Assembly (NCBI GenBank): GCA_933228895.1
Contig: OW121857.1
Span: 7,068,001-7,132,000, forward strand
DNA from: Platycnemis pennipes
Taxonomy: Eukaryota; Arthropoda; Insecta; Odonata; Platycnemididae
Direction of reading: 5' to 3'
DNA: 64,000 nucleotides
In this document: in pieces, positions 1-13,822 of the stretch
Numbering within the stretch: the stretch's first letter is position 1
How the letters are laid out: every line of letters begins with the position of its first letter
Position numbers and translations under genes: made by a program
Notes under the pieces: generated by a model
The model's database searches: none
What the model was told of the DNA's origin: nothing
Seen by the model: the letters and a program-made list of their open reading frames with translations, nothing else

Positions 1-2282
1 GAACGCCGCCATAAGGGAGTCAACCAAAGGAAATTGTCGGAATGTGCTTTTTTAAGTATTTTCTCAGTCATCGTTTCTTTCGAGAAACTGCTAAAAACCT
101 CAAAATAATACATTCACTTCGTTTTCCTTCAAATATAAATGTCTATCTCCGTAGCAATACGGAACCTATACCGTGCAGTGACGTGAGAAGGCGTTTCAGG
201 TCACGTGACTTTCAACAATTTCCGGGAACATTTTAATGTCATTTAATAATCTTTGTGGTGGGCGTAGAAAAATTTGGCTTATATGTTTAGATTGGTGAGA
301 AAATTTCGAATCAAGTACATCATTACTCTTTGCGAAACAAATTTCATGCATATTCCCCATTACTCAACGCGTATTTGAATTCATAAGGACTCTCACACAT
401 TGAAATGAGATGATGCTTCATACAAATATTTGGCTCACTTGCGGTGCTTTTCCGTGCATTGCATTAATTATTATTTAAGAAATTCATATTTTGTTTCCAT
501 CAAGGCTCGAATTAGTTGAATAAATTTGAAGTTAACTCACCTGTGAAAATGAACAATGGTGACAACGATAAAATATGCGGCTCATGATGTAAGGAGCATC
601 TCAGGTAATGATTCCAATGCGGAAAACGCGTTACCAACAGAATGGCCACGGAAATGATTGCTAGGCATCTTGGGACACTATAGGATGTTGCCAACCTAAA
701 ATTAAAATATTCAGATGGTCCTCAAATTCGAAAGAAACCACTTCATTCTTCGCCATTTCGGAAGTTGATGGGATTCAAAATTATTCTTTGAGAGACGGTG
801 GCGAGCTAATACTCTAAAGGGGCAGCGTATCAAGATAAAATTATGCTGCTAACTACGTCCTCGGTGTTGGGACAATTTGTTTTTTGACAGAAATGTATCA
901 TTTATATACAAAACCCGATGATCTTTAAAGAATATTTTCATAAATCACGGGCTATGGAAAGGAAACTCGAGAAGTATATCTCCTTATTTTCCATTTGTTT
1001 TCGGAGAAAAATAGCCTCATCGGAATTTTAATATTTATTATGTAATTTCTCTTGATCAATGGAAATGTTCAGCTGTTCAACAGTCGTCTAGATAGCAATG
1101 TGTAGGAGTGGCAGAATGTTCATTTTAAAAGGATATTCAGGGTCGTTGCGATAAGAATATGCAGAGCAAAGGAGCGCTGGCAAAGAGGAAAGTATTATTG
1201 AGAGCTCCTTCATTAGAGACATTGAGACGTCATAAAGGTTCTTGCGTGGAAAGTGACTCCGTATTCCTTAAAAACCTGGTCCTCGAGAAAATCAATCAGG
1301 TGAGACCTAATAGATGCTCATGAGGAGAAGACGGGAGAAGTCAGCTGGCTGGAGATGAGAACAATGAGTAAGAGTTTACTACTGAATAGGAAACTAATAA
1401 AAATGAAACATTATTCGTCATAGCAGAGAAACAAACACCAAACATGCAACAGATAGACATCTATTGTATTTGTTTTAATTGATTTGCTGTTATGATAAAT
1501 AATCTTCCATTTTAATTTGTTTCTGAAGCCCTGAGGATAAGAAGAAAACGTTGGCAACAGAACTATAAGCATTATTTGGCCAAAAATGTCCATTTCCTAA
1601 GAACATTCACTTGATAATGATGCTAAAAATGATACTTCATGATCATAACTGTGAAATTTCCACATTAAACTGCAAACCGTTATCGGTAGATGCATTCACC
1701 GTGTCCATGACATTCAAGTGCATAAAATACAGCATTAGAAACTCCTTTCACAATGAATGCTAGTATAATAATAAAATTATCTTAAATTCTAACTGGAAAC
1801 ATTGAAAGCTTCTTCGAGGTTATAATATGCTTTTGACGAAGTTTCCACGTCTTCTTGCATCTGTCACGACTCAAACATCCTCTGCTGCGTTGATGTAAAA
1901 TTATTTGGCAATAATAAGAAATGTTTTTTTATTAAGCTAATCAAACGAAACAAGGAACTGCAACGCCCTTTTTATTCGTAAACGTTACGTGAACCAGTAT
2001 TAAATTAAATTAAATAGTAAATAAGAAGTAGGGATAAAATAATTGCGGGTCAAGAAAAGTACTAGTTTCATCGTCCATAATATCAATTCATTTCTAAAAT
2101 CGTATGAGGAGATCCATGGCTTTAAATTTATTGTGATGGCAGATGAGCCATTAAACATTTCTGTAGATACGTATGCGTTCGATGGAGGTTAGCAATAAAA
2201 AATAAAACCGAATAAAAAAGTAAAAAGATATCGCAGATAATGTAATATTCCGAAATCATTCAACATTTACAGGAAAGATACA
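1..2282. other. AT-rich DNA without recognisable gene
   Basis: Only short chance frames. No domain, RNA gene or repeat structure was recognised. Confidence 0.6.
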
Positions 2283-4485
2283 GTCAGAAGATCAGGATGA
2301 GGAGTTTTTATCACCGTGAAGGATTGCCTTACTAGTAGATGGGGGTTTATACTTGATTGTCAAATAGAAAGTGTTTGGTGTTCCATACAAGGTCCTCAAG
2401 CGAAAAAGGTTAATCTATGTGCATATTATAGACCACCGGATTCATGCATAAATTCAATATTAGAACAAGAAAATCAAATAAGTAAATTAATTCAACACAA
2501 AAATGACCGTCACATCATCATCGGGGGGGGATTTCAATCTTCCATCCATAGACGTGTAGCTTCATCACCGGGGGGAAGGACAAAGAGTTCTGTGAGACAC
2601 TTCTGCACACCTTTTCCTCTCATGCACTTCATCAATTAGTAACAGCCCCAACCAGAGAAAAAAATACTCTCCATCTCCTCGCAACAATTATACCCCAACA
2701 GCTTGATCACAGAATTATAAAAGATACATTTTCTTATAGAACTGACAATATAAAAAATCCAAGAGAAAAATATACTTGTTCGATAGGGCTGACTACAATG
2801 GAATGAAAACAGAGTTGAAGAATTCGTTTTGCACATTTCAAGAAGCAAGTTTAAGGAAAGATACTGAGACCTTGTGGCATATATTCCTAGAAGTTATTCA
2901 CTCAGCAGTTAACACGTATATATCGAGTAAATTGAAAAAGATGAATGCAGAGCCACGGTGGTATAACGCGGCGGTACGGAAATCTTTAAAACGACAGGGA
3001 ATTTGCCATGCTAGACTGAAAAAAGCGCAAAAAGAAACACCCCCTCATGAGCTTAATAAAATCATTATAAATTACAAAGCTTCCAAACACTTAGCAAAAA
3101 ATAATGTCCAAGAGCCTTAGCTGACTTTCAAAGTAAAATTTTAAGGAACTATTTGAATGAAAATCCAAAAGTGTTTTGGTCGTATGTGAGAGAAATTCAA
3201 GAAAATAAATCTACTGTAGAAATGCTTAGGGGTGATAATGGAGAAAAAATAGATGATAATCTGGAAAGAGCTAATAAGTTAAAACACATATTTCCAAAGC
3301 GTTTTCACTACCAGCAATTTAGATTCAATTGAACCACGTAATAAACATTTCAAATATCCGATGCCTGAAATCACTATTGAGCCTCGCGGTATAGAGAATC
3401 AACTAAAAAAACATAAACACCAATAAATCCCCCGGCCCTTACCAAATTCAGGCACGGGTTTATAAAACACTAGCATCAGAAATATCACCTTACTCATAAA
3501 TAAAATTTCGTGAATCGTTGTCTGAGCACATGGTTCCCAAGGACTGGAGAATAGCTAATATTACACCTTTATTCAAATCCGGCGATAGAGATGATCCTAG
3601 CAACTACAGTCCTATCTCACTAATATCGATATCGTGTAAGATAGTGGAACAAATAATAGTTAGTTCGATAATGGGACACTTGGATAGAGAAAATTTGTTA
3701 TTAAATAACCTACACGGTTTCAGAAAATCTAGATCATGCGAAACGCAAATGGCACTCTTTGTTCACGACTTATTGGCTTCGGGAGAAAATAATGGTAAGG
3801 TTGATGCGATATTCCTCGATTTTAAATAAGCCTTTGATAGAGTACCTCATGACAGATTGCTCTTAAAGCTAGAAAGTTACGGTATAGATAAACACGTAGT
3901 ATCCTGGATTAATCAATTCTTAGCTGGCCGCAAACAGAGAGTTACTATAGACGGTATCATGTCCAATATAGTTAGTGTCACATTAGGTGTTCCCCAGGGA
4001 AGTGTGAAAGTTCCACTTTTATTTCTTCTGTGTATCAATGACCTCGGCAGTGTTGTAGTAAACAGTAGAATTCGGTTTTTCGCAGATGATGCAGTAGTGT
4101 ATAGAGAAATAAGCAGTCCGGGAGAAAAGGCATCGTTAGAAAAATACCTCTTAGAATTTCAGGCGTGGTGCGATAAATGGAAACTAAAACTAAGCATTAA
4201 AAGGTGCGTGGCAGTAAATTTTTGGAAAAGGAAAAACTCAATAGAAAGAAACTATATGATTCAAGGTACGGAATTAGTAAACGTGGAGTCAATTAAGTAT
4301 TTAGGGGTAACATTTACTCAGGATCTATCATGGGGGAAACATATCAGGGAAATATGCATTCAAGCAAATAGAAAGTTGGGTTTTATTAAAATAATATTTG
4401 GGAAAAGTGAGGAGAGGGTGATGGAACGCTGCTATTTTTCAACTGTTAGGCCACACTTGTTGCGAGCGGCCCCCTGTATCTTCCT
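2283..4485 (+). pseudogene. Degenerate non-LTR retrotransposon (endonuclease and reverse transcriptase)
   Basis: Broken coding region of a CR1/L2/jockey-like element. The 5' part shows the endonuclease landmarks YYRPPD and, across a poly-G frameshift near 2530, a DFNLPSID-type site. The RT part reads SNYSPISLISISCKIVEQI, GFRKSRSCETQ, AIFLDFK (then a stop and AFDRVPHDRL), LGVPQGS and FFADDAVVYRE, where FADD is the catalytic box. Several stops and frameshifts separate the frames, so it is dead. Similarity fades after about 4460, and the 3' end is absent. Confidence 0.9.
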
Positions 4486-6711
4486 ATGGCATCAATTGCC
4501 AAAAATATTTGGCCTCCAAATGTCCGTTTAGTTCCAGTATTGGCCGTCGAGAGCCAGTGGTACTTTCGTCCTACTCCTCGCAAGGGACCTTATGGATAGG
4601 TCTCTTTTTTAACTGCCGAGAAACGTATTAAGTGTGATTTATGATTTAATTCCTGCTCGCATCGAAGAAAACCCATAATTTCTGAAGCAAGCACCTGAAT
4701 ATTTACCGAATTTAGGAATCTTTTGTCCTGTCAGTGCAACTTACCAACATAACTTTACACAAATCAATTACAATTTCTTTCCATCAAACTTGCTAAATAC
4801 GACCTGGTTCTATTCCACAAGTGTAAAAGTATGGAATATAATAAAGTTCCTTATTCAAAATGCATATGCGTATTCCACACCGTGACGCGTGTGACATTCT
4901 CAAATATTTTTTCCATGATGAGACCGAAAGGGAATTACCAACTCCATGATACGTATAATCAACTATCGGCAACATAACTTTGTGATGCACACTATTATCA
5001 CGATGATAAAATATGCGAAGTAATCTTCTACTACTCTTCGATATCGCTTTCTTAAGTCCAATATTTTGGAATCTTGACGACATCTTTTAATGATATTGAA
5101 ACCAGTCAGGCCAGAAACAAGAAAAAAGGAATTATTGAGTTCTTGGGAGAGTTTAATGAAGGGGGTTTCCTGTTGCCAGCCAAATTGAGGAAGCGTTTGG
5201 GAAAAAATATTCTACGATTACGATACGGAATCACGAAAATAGTTCAGCAAAGAACTGAATCTGTTAGTCTCGAGGAAAAATTGAATTCCTCCGAAGGGAC
5301 ATTAGGATCTTCCGTGAGGATTATACAACTAGATCACTCTTAACAAAGTTGGAAGATATATTTCAAAATTTGAGTCGGCACAGTATGAGTGTTATCCACG
5401 ATGTATACAGTAGCCCAGGGGAGCAATTTAATTCATCGTAGCAAAAATTATCGGTGGAAAGAGAATTAATTTCTTACTGCGCAGATCATATCAAGGAAGA
5501 TGTGCTGGTATTCGTCTCAACTCCGGGAATTGGCTGCATGAAACACATAAAAATATGTTTTGTACGAGTTCGGGACTATTCGCCAAAAGAAAGGAAATGA
5601 ACCAGAAATTGAAGGCAAAAATAACTAACGCTACGAAACCGAGTCAACCCTGAGCCAAAAAATCACTTTGTAAAGAGAAGTGATCATTATGGATCAAATG
5701 CTGAAACGAGCAATCCTTCCTTAGACGAGCTTCCTTAGACTGCGAAATAGCAAAGTATACTTTTATGAGGGATCATCAAAAATCAGATAAAGACATGCTC
5801 AGAATTGTGGATACAGTTCTACAGTCTGGACGTGTCTATTGGCATGACTTGGCATGAGAAGAAAACTTCTCACGGCCTCTTACTTTGAACAGATATGCAA
5901 TATGCTACAAGTTGTGAAATCTTGGTGATGGTAATTTTAAATTACATTGCGACAGGTAAATAGGGGACTTCATAGAAGTGTTTTATGATTACTAGTATAA
6001 GGTGCTTGCATATAGCAAACAATTAGAGTTTGCGATTGAAAATAACACCGTATTGAGCTATATATTTTAAATTTATGAGGGATGGATTGTAATTATAGTC
6101 AACTGCACTGCAGGAATCAGAGAGGCATAGTATTATATCGGAGAAAGAATCAGGTGCGGCTGTGGTAGGCAACGGACGGAGCTGTCTGCTAACATACGTC
6201 AATAAGGTCAATGCTTTTGCTACTTGTTGTCACTAGTGTTCAAAACAACAGTGAATAGTGAAGGGAGGGAGTTAGGGGAGGGGGGGGGTTACTCCGGGCG
6301 AGCAGGGACCATAGGCCAGTGACCCAGCCTTCCGTTTTCTATCACCTCCCCCTTCACTTCAAATATCGTGTCGGATTTCGAGTGATGAGGCTTGCGGAAT
6401 AGATATTCCAAGAAAGGAGGGGAGGATTGTATGTTGCAAGAACTGAGGGGAAATCCACAGACCTCCCTTTCGTTCCCCCAAAGGCTTCCTAGGCTCCGAT
6501 GTTGCCAGTGTGTTTCTGACTCTTCCAAGAATTAAACACCCTCGCCGACAAAAAGTCTCGATCAGTTGCTACTGCTCGCCACCTGGAGGATTCTCTGCAG
6601 AATTATTCCTAGCCAGTGGCTGTGATGCGTCCTCAGCCGCACGAGATAATATCTCGAGATAACATATTATGTAAAAGGGTGTTACGTTAGGGAAAGCAGT
6701 GTGTCCGGTAT
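4486..6711. other. Intergenic DNA, nothing recognised
   Basis: Short frames only. A poly-G-rich run lies at 6263-6290. Confidence 0.5.
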
Positions 6712-7316
6712 GGTAGCCGAACTGGGATGGGAATCGCTGTCACAATGCAGGCTGAATTACAGACTTAATCTTCTGGGAAAATTTAAGGAGGTATATTTCA
6801 TTTATGAAGTTAATAATATATTGCTGGCTCCGACTTATTATGGTAGGATTGATAATTCTAACAAAATTTAGGAGACAGATTGCAGGACGGGCCGGTTTAA
6901 AATGTCATTTTCTCCACGTACGATTCGAGATCAGAACGTCAGACATCGCGTAAATCGGGAATAATTATAGGGATAATATTCAGAGTAGGTCGATAGTATT
7001 TTTTTATTTCCTGCTTGTTCAAATCAATGTGTTACTCGCATGCATTGCTCTTAGCATTCCCTGTATTTAAATTTTTTTGCGTGCATGAGTATCTATTAAA
7101 TTGGTATCGGCTTTCAAGTCATGCATGGTATTCGTGGGTGTGTCCTGCATGATTGGGATTTGGTAGTTTTCTTTTTTTTTCCCTAATTACTTTTAAAGGT
7201 GTGGTGTTTGTTTTGTTCATTTTTTTGTTGTGTCATTGTTCCTGGTGTGGATGCACCCCCTGCCACACACCCTTGAGGTGGCTTGCAGGGTATGTCGTAG
7301 ATATAGATATATAGAT
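6712..7316 (+). mobile_element. 3' fragment of the CR1/L2-like non-LTR family
   Basis: Starts with degenerate coding sequence equivalent to 'LGWESLSQCRLNYRLNLL' and ends in the family's 3'UTR block CACCCCCTGCCACACACCC, TGGCTTGCAGGGTATGTCG and a TAGATATAGATA tail. Confidence 0.8.
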
Positions 7317-10300
7317 ATAAACCAAAAACGTCATTCATTAAATTGATCATCCTTTTTCCCCTATGCTGATGCTCTAGTTAGCCAGCTGGGCACATTGAGA
7401 AGAAAAGTTAAGGAGAAGAAAATTGCCCGAGGACTCTTTCTTAATTGAGGGCCGGTTGGGGGAGGAGGAAATATGCCAGGGAAAGGTGGACCCATTCCCT
7501 AGAAAATTAAGGGAATCGGAATATGAGCATTAAAGGAATCGAAAAGGCCTGTGGGTGGGAGAGCCAGGGACTTTGAAAGTTGAGCAGGGCATAAGGAAGG
7601 GATTGGTGGGCAAGGTCTGCCCTCTATCCCCAGGGATGAGAACCAGGGCACACCAAGAGAAGTCCATTGACTCAGAAGAGGAAGTTGGGCAGAGAAGATG
7701 AGGCTGTTGGGATATCAGTCGGCATTGTTGGGCGTCGGAAATACTGCGGCTGTTATTTTAAAACCTCGGTAAGTTATTCTTAATATATATTCTATGCTAT
7801 ATGCTTTGACGGGAATAAATAGAAATTACGTCATTAGAAATTACGAAATATAGAAATTACGTAAATAGACGTCAAAATTCCATTTATTTTGCCGCACCTA
7901 AAAGTAACGATAAATCATTTTTATTAAATGCAGTATTTCTATTGATTGCCTGGAGTACTCACATACAACGAGAGCAAGATGACAATGGAAGGAAGAAAAA
8001 AAACTAGCTGTGATCTCTATTCATGTTACATATTAAGTCAAAGTTTCCATATTATAGTTTCAGGCTTGAAACGGTAGAAAATAGCAGAAATAATTTTCCA
8101 TACTTATCTTCTTATAGCCACTATTTAATGACCTTAGTCACATGTGTGTCATTGAAATTCTATTCAACTTTCCTGGATCGCAACATTTCTCAAATTTTCA
8201 TCATGTACTACTATCAAAAAAAATATCTTTTTGGGGAAGTAGTTGATGACTCTTTTCGCCTTACGTTTGTCATCTTTCTAGAAAGTCGCTCCAAAAACAA
8301 TAAACTGGAAGTCTTTAATCAATCTCACTTCACATAACGCTCATAGTATATTTTAATGCATTAACAATTTTCGCGCTTAAATTCGTGCTTCTAATGACCA
8401 AATTTACATCAATTTTAATCGTCATCGTTCATCATTTTTTAAGTATTTATGCACTGCAATATTTTCCTGATGCATCCTAGACTTTAAACCATAAGAAATA
8501 TTAAGCATAAAAACTTTAAACCATAAGAGAACTGATCATGAGAAAAGCGTTAAAAATAAATTATGGCAAAATATTACGATGCTGCTTGAAATGACAGTGG
8601 TTGAAAATCCATCTAATTCTCTTGATTCCATAGCTGGTGAGCGATATATAAATTACGTAGAAAAGAAACTACGCAAAGAGCATTAGTCACCTAAAGTAAA
8701 ATATCAGGAACAATAACGAAATAAAATGGTTGAGAGCATAAACAACCTTCACGTCTAAAACTTTCTTCACATGTGAAACATATGCCTCGGTCCAACAAAT
8801 CATTTTCTGAAAAATGCATTCAAACCCATAAAGGAATTTTGAAACAAAGGACGGAATAAGCAAAGTATTTAAATCCTACCTCCTAAGAGGTTTTGTCGTT
8901 CTTTAACTACTAGTGAAGGCATTGTTAACAAATCTGGCGTTATCGTGAAAGAATGTGAATAATCCCCTATCCCCAGGCAAGAGAGACAACACTCCCAGGG
9001 GGAAATGAATATTTGTGTTTTGCCCGGGCAAATCGAATTAAACGTTTTAGTTAATGTGGACACGAACGGCTACATACCAGTGGCAAAAGCAACAAGCTTA
9101 GGGAATGAATTCTCAATTGTTCAGGGAACAAGATGACTATAGAAGAGAAAGTTACGTCACAGTTAATCAAGATGTTTTGGTGTTGACGCACAGAATTACA
9201 GTAGCAGCTATTGCGTCGCAATTTCGTTATTATGCCTGAAGAATGCTCGAACACGACTGATGTCTGAGATATGATGGTTTACAAAGCGATGAGGCATCAA
9301 CCAACAGTCTTTTGTCATATCAATAATGTATTCAGTACATCATGACCCTGAATTTTATTTCACTCAATTAAATCGAGTATCAGTGTATTAAAATTTCTGT
9401 TGCACATCCACGGTTAAAAATGGTTAGATTGATTTTGCCGAAGCCCTTAAAGAAACACATGGTACTTATATAATATTAATTGAAACGATAATGGCACACC
9501 TTAAGTTTAATCGGTTGGGATCTAGTGGTATATCGCATTGCACAAAGATCGAGCTTAAATGCGAAACTTTTCAAGTAAAGGGGTTGCTTTGAACTGAAAT
9601 GAGGGGAATGTTCCTCATTCCCATATTTTTCAGTGATTATTCCCTTAATTCTTTTATGCCATGACCCGTAATATCGTGAGCATTAATGGTCTCCGAAGGA
9701 AGAAATAATGATAAACAAAATATGCGAAAAAAATTTCATTTGAGAAAATATTCAATTAGATAAATTTTGAGCGTGTTCCATAAAAATCAAAGAATTAAAC
9801 GTAACCCTAACCAGTCATGGACGTGTGAGTTTCCGGACGGTACAATCTACGGGCGGGAAAGGATTTTGAGGAGTTGTTAGAGAAGGCAGACGAGAACGTG
9901 TCGCGCGGATGTGCCTCAAACGTGTTTCAGGAACAGGGAAGGGATGGGGGAAGAGGGAAAGGGGGCGGGAGAGAGGGGGGAGGAATATCGCAAAACGATG
10001 GAGGGTGGATTCGTCGCACGGGAGGGGGGGGAGGGTGTAATTGATAAGGAGGGGGAGGGGTGACGAGAAAAGCAAGAGCACGAGGGAAGAAAGCCTGGAG
10101 CGATCGCAAGGTGCAGATTGAATAAAACAAAGAAGGGAATGGATGAGTTTGCGACACAAGCATTCGTCACGGGGTGTGAAAATTCGCGGAGGAACACGTG
10201 TTGGGCGGGAAGGGAGGGTTGGGGAAAGGGAGGAGGAGGGGGTGAGAAGGGAACGCGGAGCAGGAGAAGGTGGGGAGATGTAGGCGGGGGGAGGATGGAA

Positions 10301-10627
10301 AGAGAAGATTATCGATGATGCAAGGGTGAATTTTTTTGCACATTAGAATCATTTCTCTCGTTGGCCCGCACGCTGGGGTCTTCTGAAATCCACCCTCGTC
10401 GACTAATGAACAAACAAAGAGGCGGCGAGTGCTGATCTGAGCAGTGGTCATCATTAAGAATATCTGCAAAAAGTAATGCTTCAACGGAATTGGAGGTTTG
10501 ATGCTCATCGAATAAAAACATTGACTGTTGCCATGTAATCCACTTCGAAATACCTTAACTGATTTTTTTTAAATGAAGAGGGATAATTACAGATCTCAAT
10601 GCATTCCGTTTCAAATAGCATGAACTT
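7317..10627. other. Intergenic DNA with a purine-rich tract
   Basis: No gene recognised. From about 9938 to 10300 the plus strand is a long G/A-rich, low-complexity tract that makes false proline/serine frames on the other strand. Confidence 0.6.
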
Positions 10628-10961
10628 GGTTGGTTATTTAGGGGAGGTGACCGACAGCTGAGGTCATTTGCGCCATTAATAGGATACGTGGATAATTGGG
10701 TGATGGTAGGAGTTTTCAGGGAACGGAGGAAGGGTGGAGAGAAACCCGGCGTCGGCATTAGCCTACTCTTAACGAAAGGCGCCAAGAGGACCACGGCTTA
10801 ACGTCCCAGCCGACGGACGGAGTACTGAACTTGAAATGCCCTCCACTAGGCACTCAAGTGGGGACCGGTTTTCCACTGAAAAATCCGTCACTGCCGGGAG
10901 TCGAACCCGGGCCCTCGGGATGGGAGGCCGGTACTCTAACCACCACATCAACCCGATCCCT
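10628..10961 (-). mobile_element. tRNA-derived SINE, full length with 14-bp TSD
   Basis: On the minus strand the element opens with a tRNA-like head: a GTGGTGGTTAGAG box A region and GGGTTCGACTCCC box B. It is about 80-90% similar to the plus-strand copy at 43096-43431. AATAGCATGAACTT flanks it on both sides (10614-10627 and 10962-10975). It ends in AACCAACC rather than poly-A. Confidence 0.92.
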
Positions 10962-10975
10962 AATAGCATGAACTT

Positions 10976-11646
10976 ATGACATAAATAAAGCTGATTATAT
11001 TGAAGAGACGTTTTGGTACAATAGTCGATTCATTTTCATGGCTAACGATAATAACGATTCACATAATAAGCTAAGTCAAAGTTGCCAATCAATTAGTTAT
11101 TCTTACATGATACTCAGAATCAACAAAACAAAAAGGAAGTTATTCACTCGTTATAAATCTACTCCTCAATATTTCAATCATAATGTGGACTTTAACGCAG
11201 GTAGAAAAGTATAAAATAGAAATCTGCATGTCAAAATCAGCTATGAGGAAAATCAGGTGAAATTAGATCAACAGAAAATTAGATGAAGACTACATTTTGG
11301 AAAATAAATTTTGTCAAAACCAAATCTCAAGTGACTAGAGATAGAGCGTAATTGACAATGAAGTAACTTGAAACACATAACATTGATACAATTCATTTGA
11401 TGAGACTGGATCAACTATTACCTCGAATTGTACTCTAGCTAAACAAATACTCTCATACAAGTATACCACTGTTTCTTTTTGGAAGAAGCCTGAGGACATG
11501 AAAATCAATTGCATGGGCTTATTTGAATGCCCTATTTAACAAAAAAAAGTTGGGAGTTATTAAGCATTTTCACCTGAAGATGGCATAAATTATTTTTTTT
11601 TAATTGACAAAACTGTCTCGGGCGTAACTTTGTGGAACTTCTCCAT
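10976..11646. other. AT-rich intergenic DNA
   Basis: Nothing recognised. Confidence 0.5.
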
Positions 11647-11782
11647 AAGGTTGAATGAAAAAAAAACACTGCGATTCCACATAAAATATTTATTACTAAC
11701 CTTAGTACCTAACGTTAACCTAACGTTAGTAATAAATAAATATTTTACGTGGAATCGCAGTGTTTTTTTTTCATTCAACCTT
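11647..11782. repeat. 136-bp foldback (inverted-repeat) element
   Basis: The left arm AAGGTTGAATGAAAAA...CACTGCGATTCCAC...TTATTACTAAC is the near-exact reverse complement of the right arm. Arms are about 55 nt and the centre is a short CTAACGTTAA-type loop. It could be a MITE or a source of a long RNA hairpin. No clear TSD was found. Confidence 0.88.
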
Positions 11783-13646
11783 TAAAAAATTGATTAGTAT
11801 CCTCTGCTTGCTGCACATAATATGAAAGGACATCGTGGAGAATACTGGGAACCACGTCGTACTAAAAACTCATTCGATATTATTTTGCATACAAATCTCA
11901 AAGTGAGTAAAAGCGAAACTCTTTCTAACTTTCTAACGAGGCAACTGAAATCCCTGAACTCCCTAAGACGACAGTGACCCGTAATTTAGTTATAAATAAT
12001 TAAGGAAGCTGATATTTCTACAACCTACTTCATTTTCTTACAATTAGTAGACAAAATGAGTTCTTTCTCCAAATTTTGCACGCTACGTGAACTAAATTTC
12101 TTGTTTTTTCTATCTTACAAAAAGTGTTGACCTGAAGCATCAGTCCCTGCAACATATTTAAAGAGTCTTGGGAACTCTTGTGCTGTATATACATAGAATG
12201 GGAATTTCAATGGAGAGAACAAAATAAACGTGGGTGTTTAATGAAGAGCGCCTCCAAAACAGAAATAGACCGAACCGCAGAGGAGACAGAAATAAGAAAC
12301 AAACTCTCTCTCTCTCTTTCCCTGGAAAAAGGAGAACTCGTGGTAAAAACGGAAAATGGAAAGTTGGAATCAAAAAGTTTTGAATCAAGCCATTAATTCG
12401 TAACGAGGCAACTCTTTTCCTGGGACTGACCCTGACTCAGGGAACCCTTTTTTCACATTCCCAAAGGTCAGGAGCCTGGGGACTTCCTTAGTTGCCAGGG
12501 ATCATTTCATTTAAGTCCAAGACAACATCAATTTTCATGACCTCAGCCATATTTTCATTCCCTACTCTGCGATGGTGTAATCACTTCATAGTTGTAAATA
12601 AGTGGCTTACAGATGAAGCTCACTTTTATATTTCCGTGTGCCTATATTAATAAACAGTCGTCCAAGAGGACCTAAAAATTTAAATATACAGACATACGTT
12701 CTGAATCAGAAGCAAAGAATCTTGGTAGAGAAGACATCCTTGAGTGAGATGAGCTTGGTTTATCCAGAGAAAGGCAACAAGCGATTCAACCATAGTGATG
12801 GGAGTGGAAGTGAATTTTAAATGCATCAAAAATTATTTAACTGTTTTGTTGAACCAGGGCGGGAATTCAACATAGTGTGGAAAGTTAATGGAAATATATC
12901 AGAAGATAGTAAGGTTTGATTTGAATCTGAGTAAGTACCACGAAATACCCCTACCATTATCTTTAAGAGAGACCTAAAAATGCAAAGTATTTATAGTACT
13001 AGTGATTAGTAAATCAATTTTTTCAAAATTGCATTTAAGTAATAACAAATAAATATTACATGAAGGAGTAAATTGTTGTCTCTAAAGCCTAAATAATGTT
13101 GTCCAACTGAATTTCAGACAATTCCAAGACAATTTCGGAAACCACTTAAGTCACATTGAGCTGTTATTTAACAAGCGTATATATAGCTGTCGCTAGCGTG
13201 GAGTTTTGCAGTTTCCATAGTTTTTGACGGTTTTTGTTATGAAGATTTATCAGCAGAAGTTCTAGGGAGAATACGAATCCAATGCCAAGCATCCAACGGT
13301 AAGGCGCAAAACGCGCAAGAAGGCGCAAAACACTTCTAAGTAAAATATTAAAAACATACCAAATACTTATATCAATTCTAAGATGAACATAATGGCATCT
13401 CAATTTGCAGAAATCGAGACCGAGATCTTTGAAGTTTCCTAGAAAGTATTTTACCAACCCCAACACCCGCGGACAGAGACCAATACGAAATTTATGTACG
13501 AAAATTTTAATGAATAAATGTTAACACATGCTTCCTTTGTCCCTTAGAGGACGAATATTATGTGAATGTAGAACATAAGTAAAAATACATTACTTTTCGC
13601 AATACATCTGTTCCCTTGTTATTAATAAATTACATTTAACGGATAC
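11783..13646. other. Intergenic DNA, nothing recognised
   Basis: AT-rich with short frames only. A CT microsatellite lies at 12304-12320. Confidence 0.5.
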
Positions 13647-13822
13647 AATGGGGTGGTTCACTCCGAAACGAAATCGAAGAACTTTGTACACGAAATCGTT
13701 AGATGAAAACGAAAACTGAATTCTTGTGAAAAAATGAATCTTCTAACCACAACCATTCACTCATAAATCAAAAATTGAAATAAGCAAAAGGTGACGCCCA
13801 CCGAAAAAGCTGCATTGAGATC
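13647..13822 (+). repeat. Left part of host dispersed repeat split by the Polinton
   Basis: This stretch is similar throughout to about 60592-60760, including the shared block CCATTCACTCATAAATCAA and AAAGGTGACGCCCACCGAAA. It is the left half of a roughly 540-bp dispersed repeat whose right half is at 31375-31735. Confidence 0.88.
13817..13822. repeat. Left target-site duplication GAGATC
   Basis: GAGATC lies directly outside the left end and is repeated at 31369-31374. When one copy is removed, the flanks align base for base with the unoccupied repeat near 60.6-61.1 kb, which has GATAAC at the equivalent place. Confidence 0.95.

Noticed and set aside
5074..5343. Open frame with a KKKGIIEFLGEF segment resembling a cleavage site plus fusion-peptide start of insect retroviral envelope proteins
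   Set aside because: The frame begins with TTG, is only 89 codons, and no further envelope feature or LTR was found nearby; similarity is a single short pattern.
9815..10508. Overlapping proline/serine-rich frames on the minus strand
   Set aside because: They are the complement of a low-complexity purine-rich tract.
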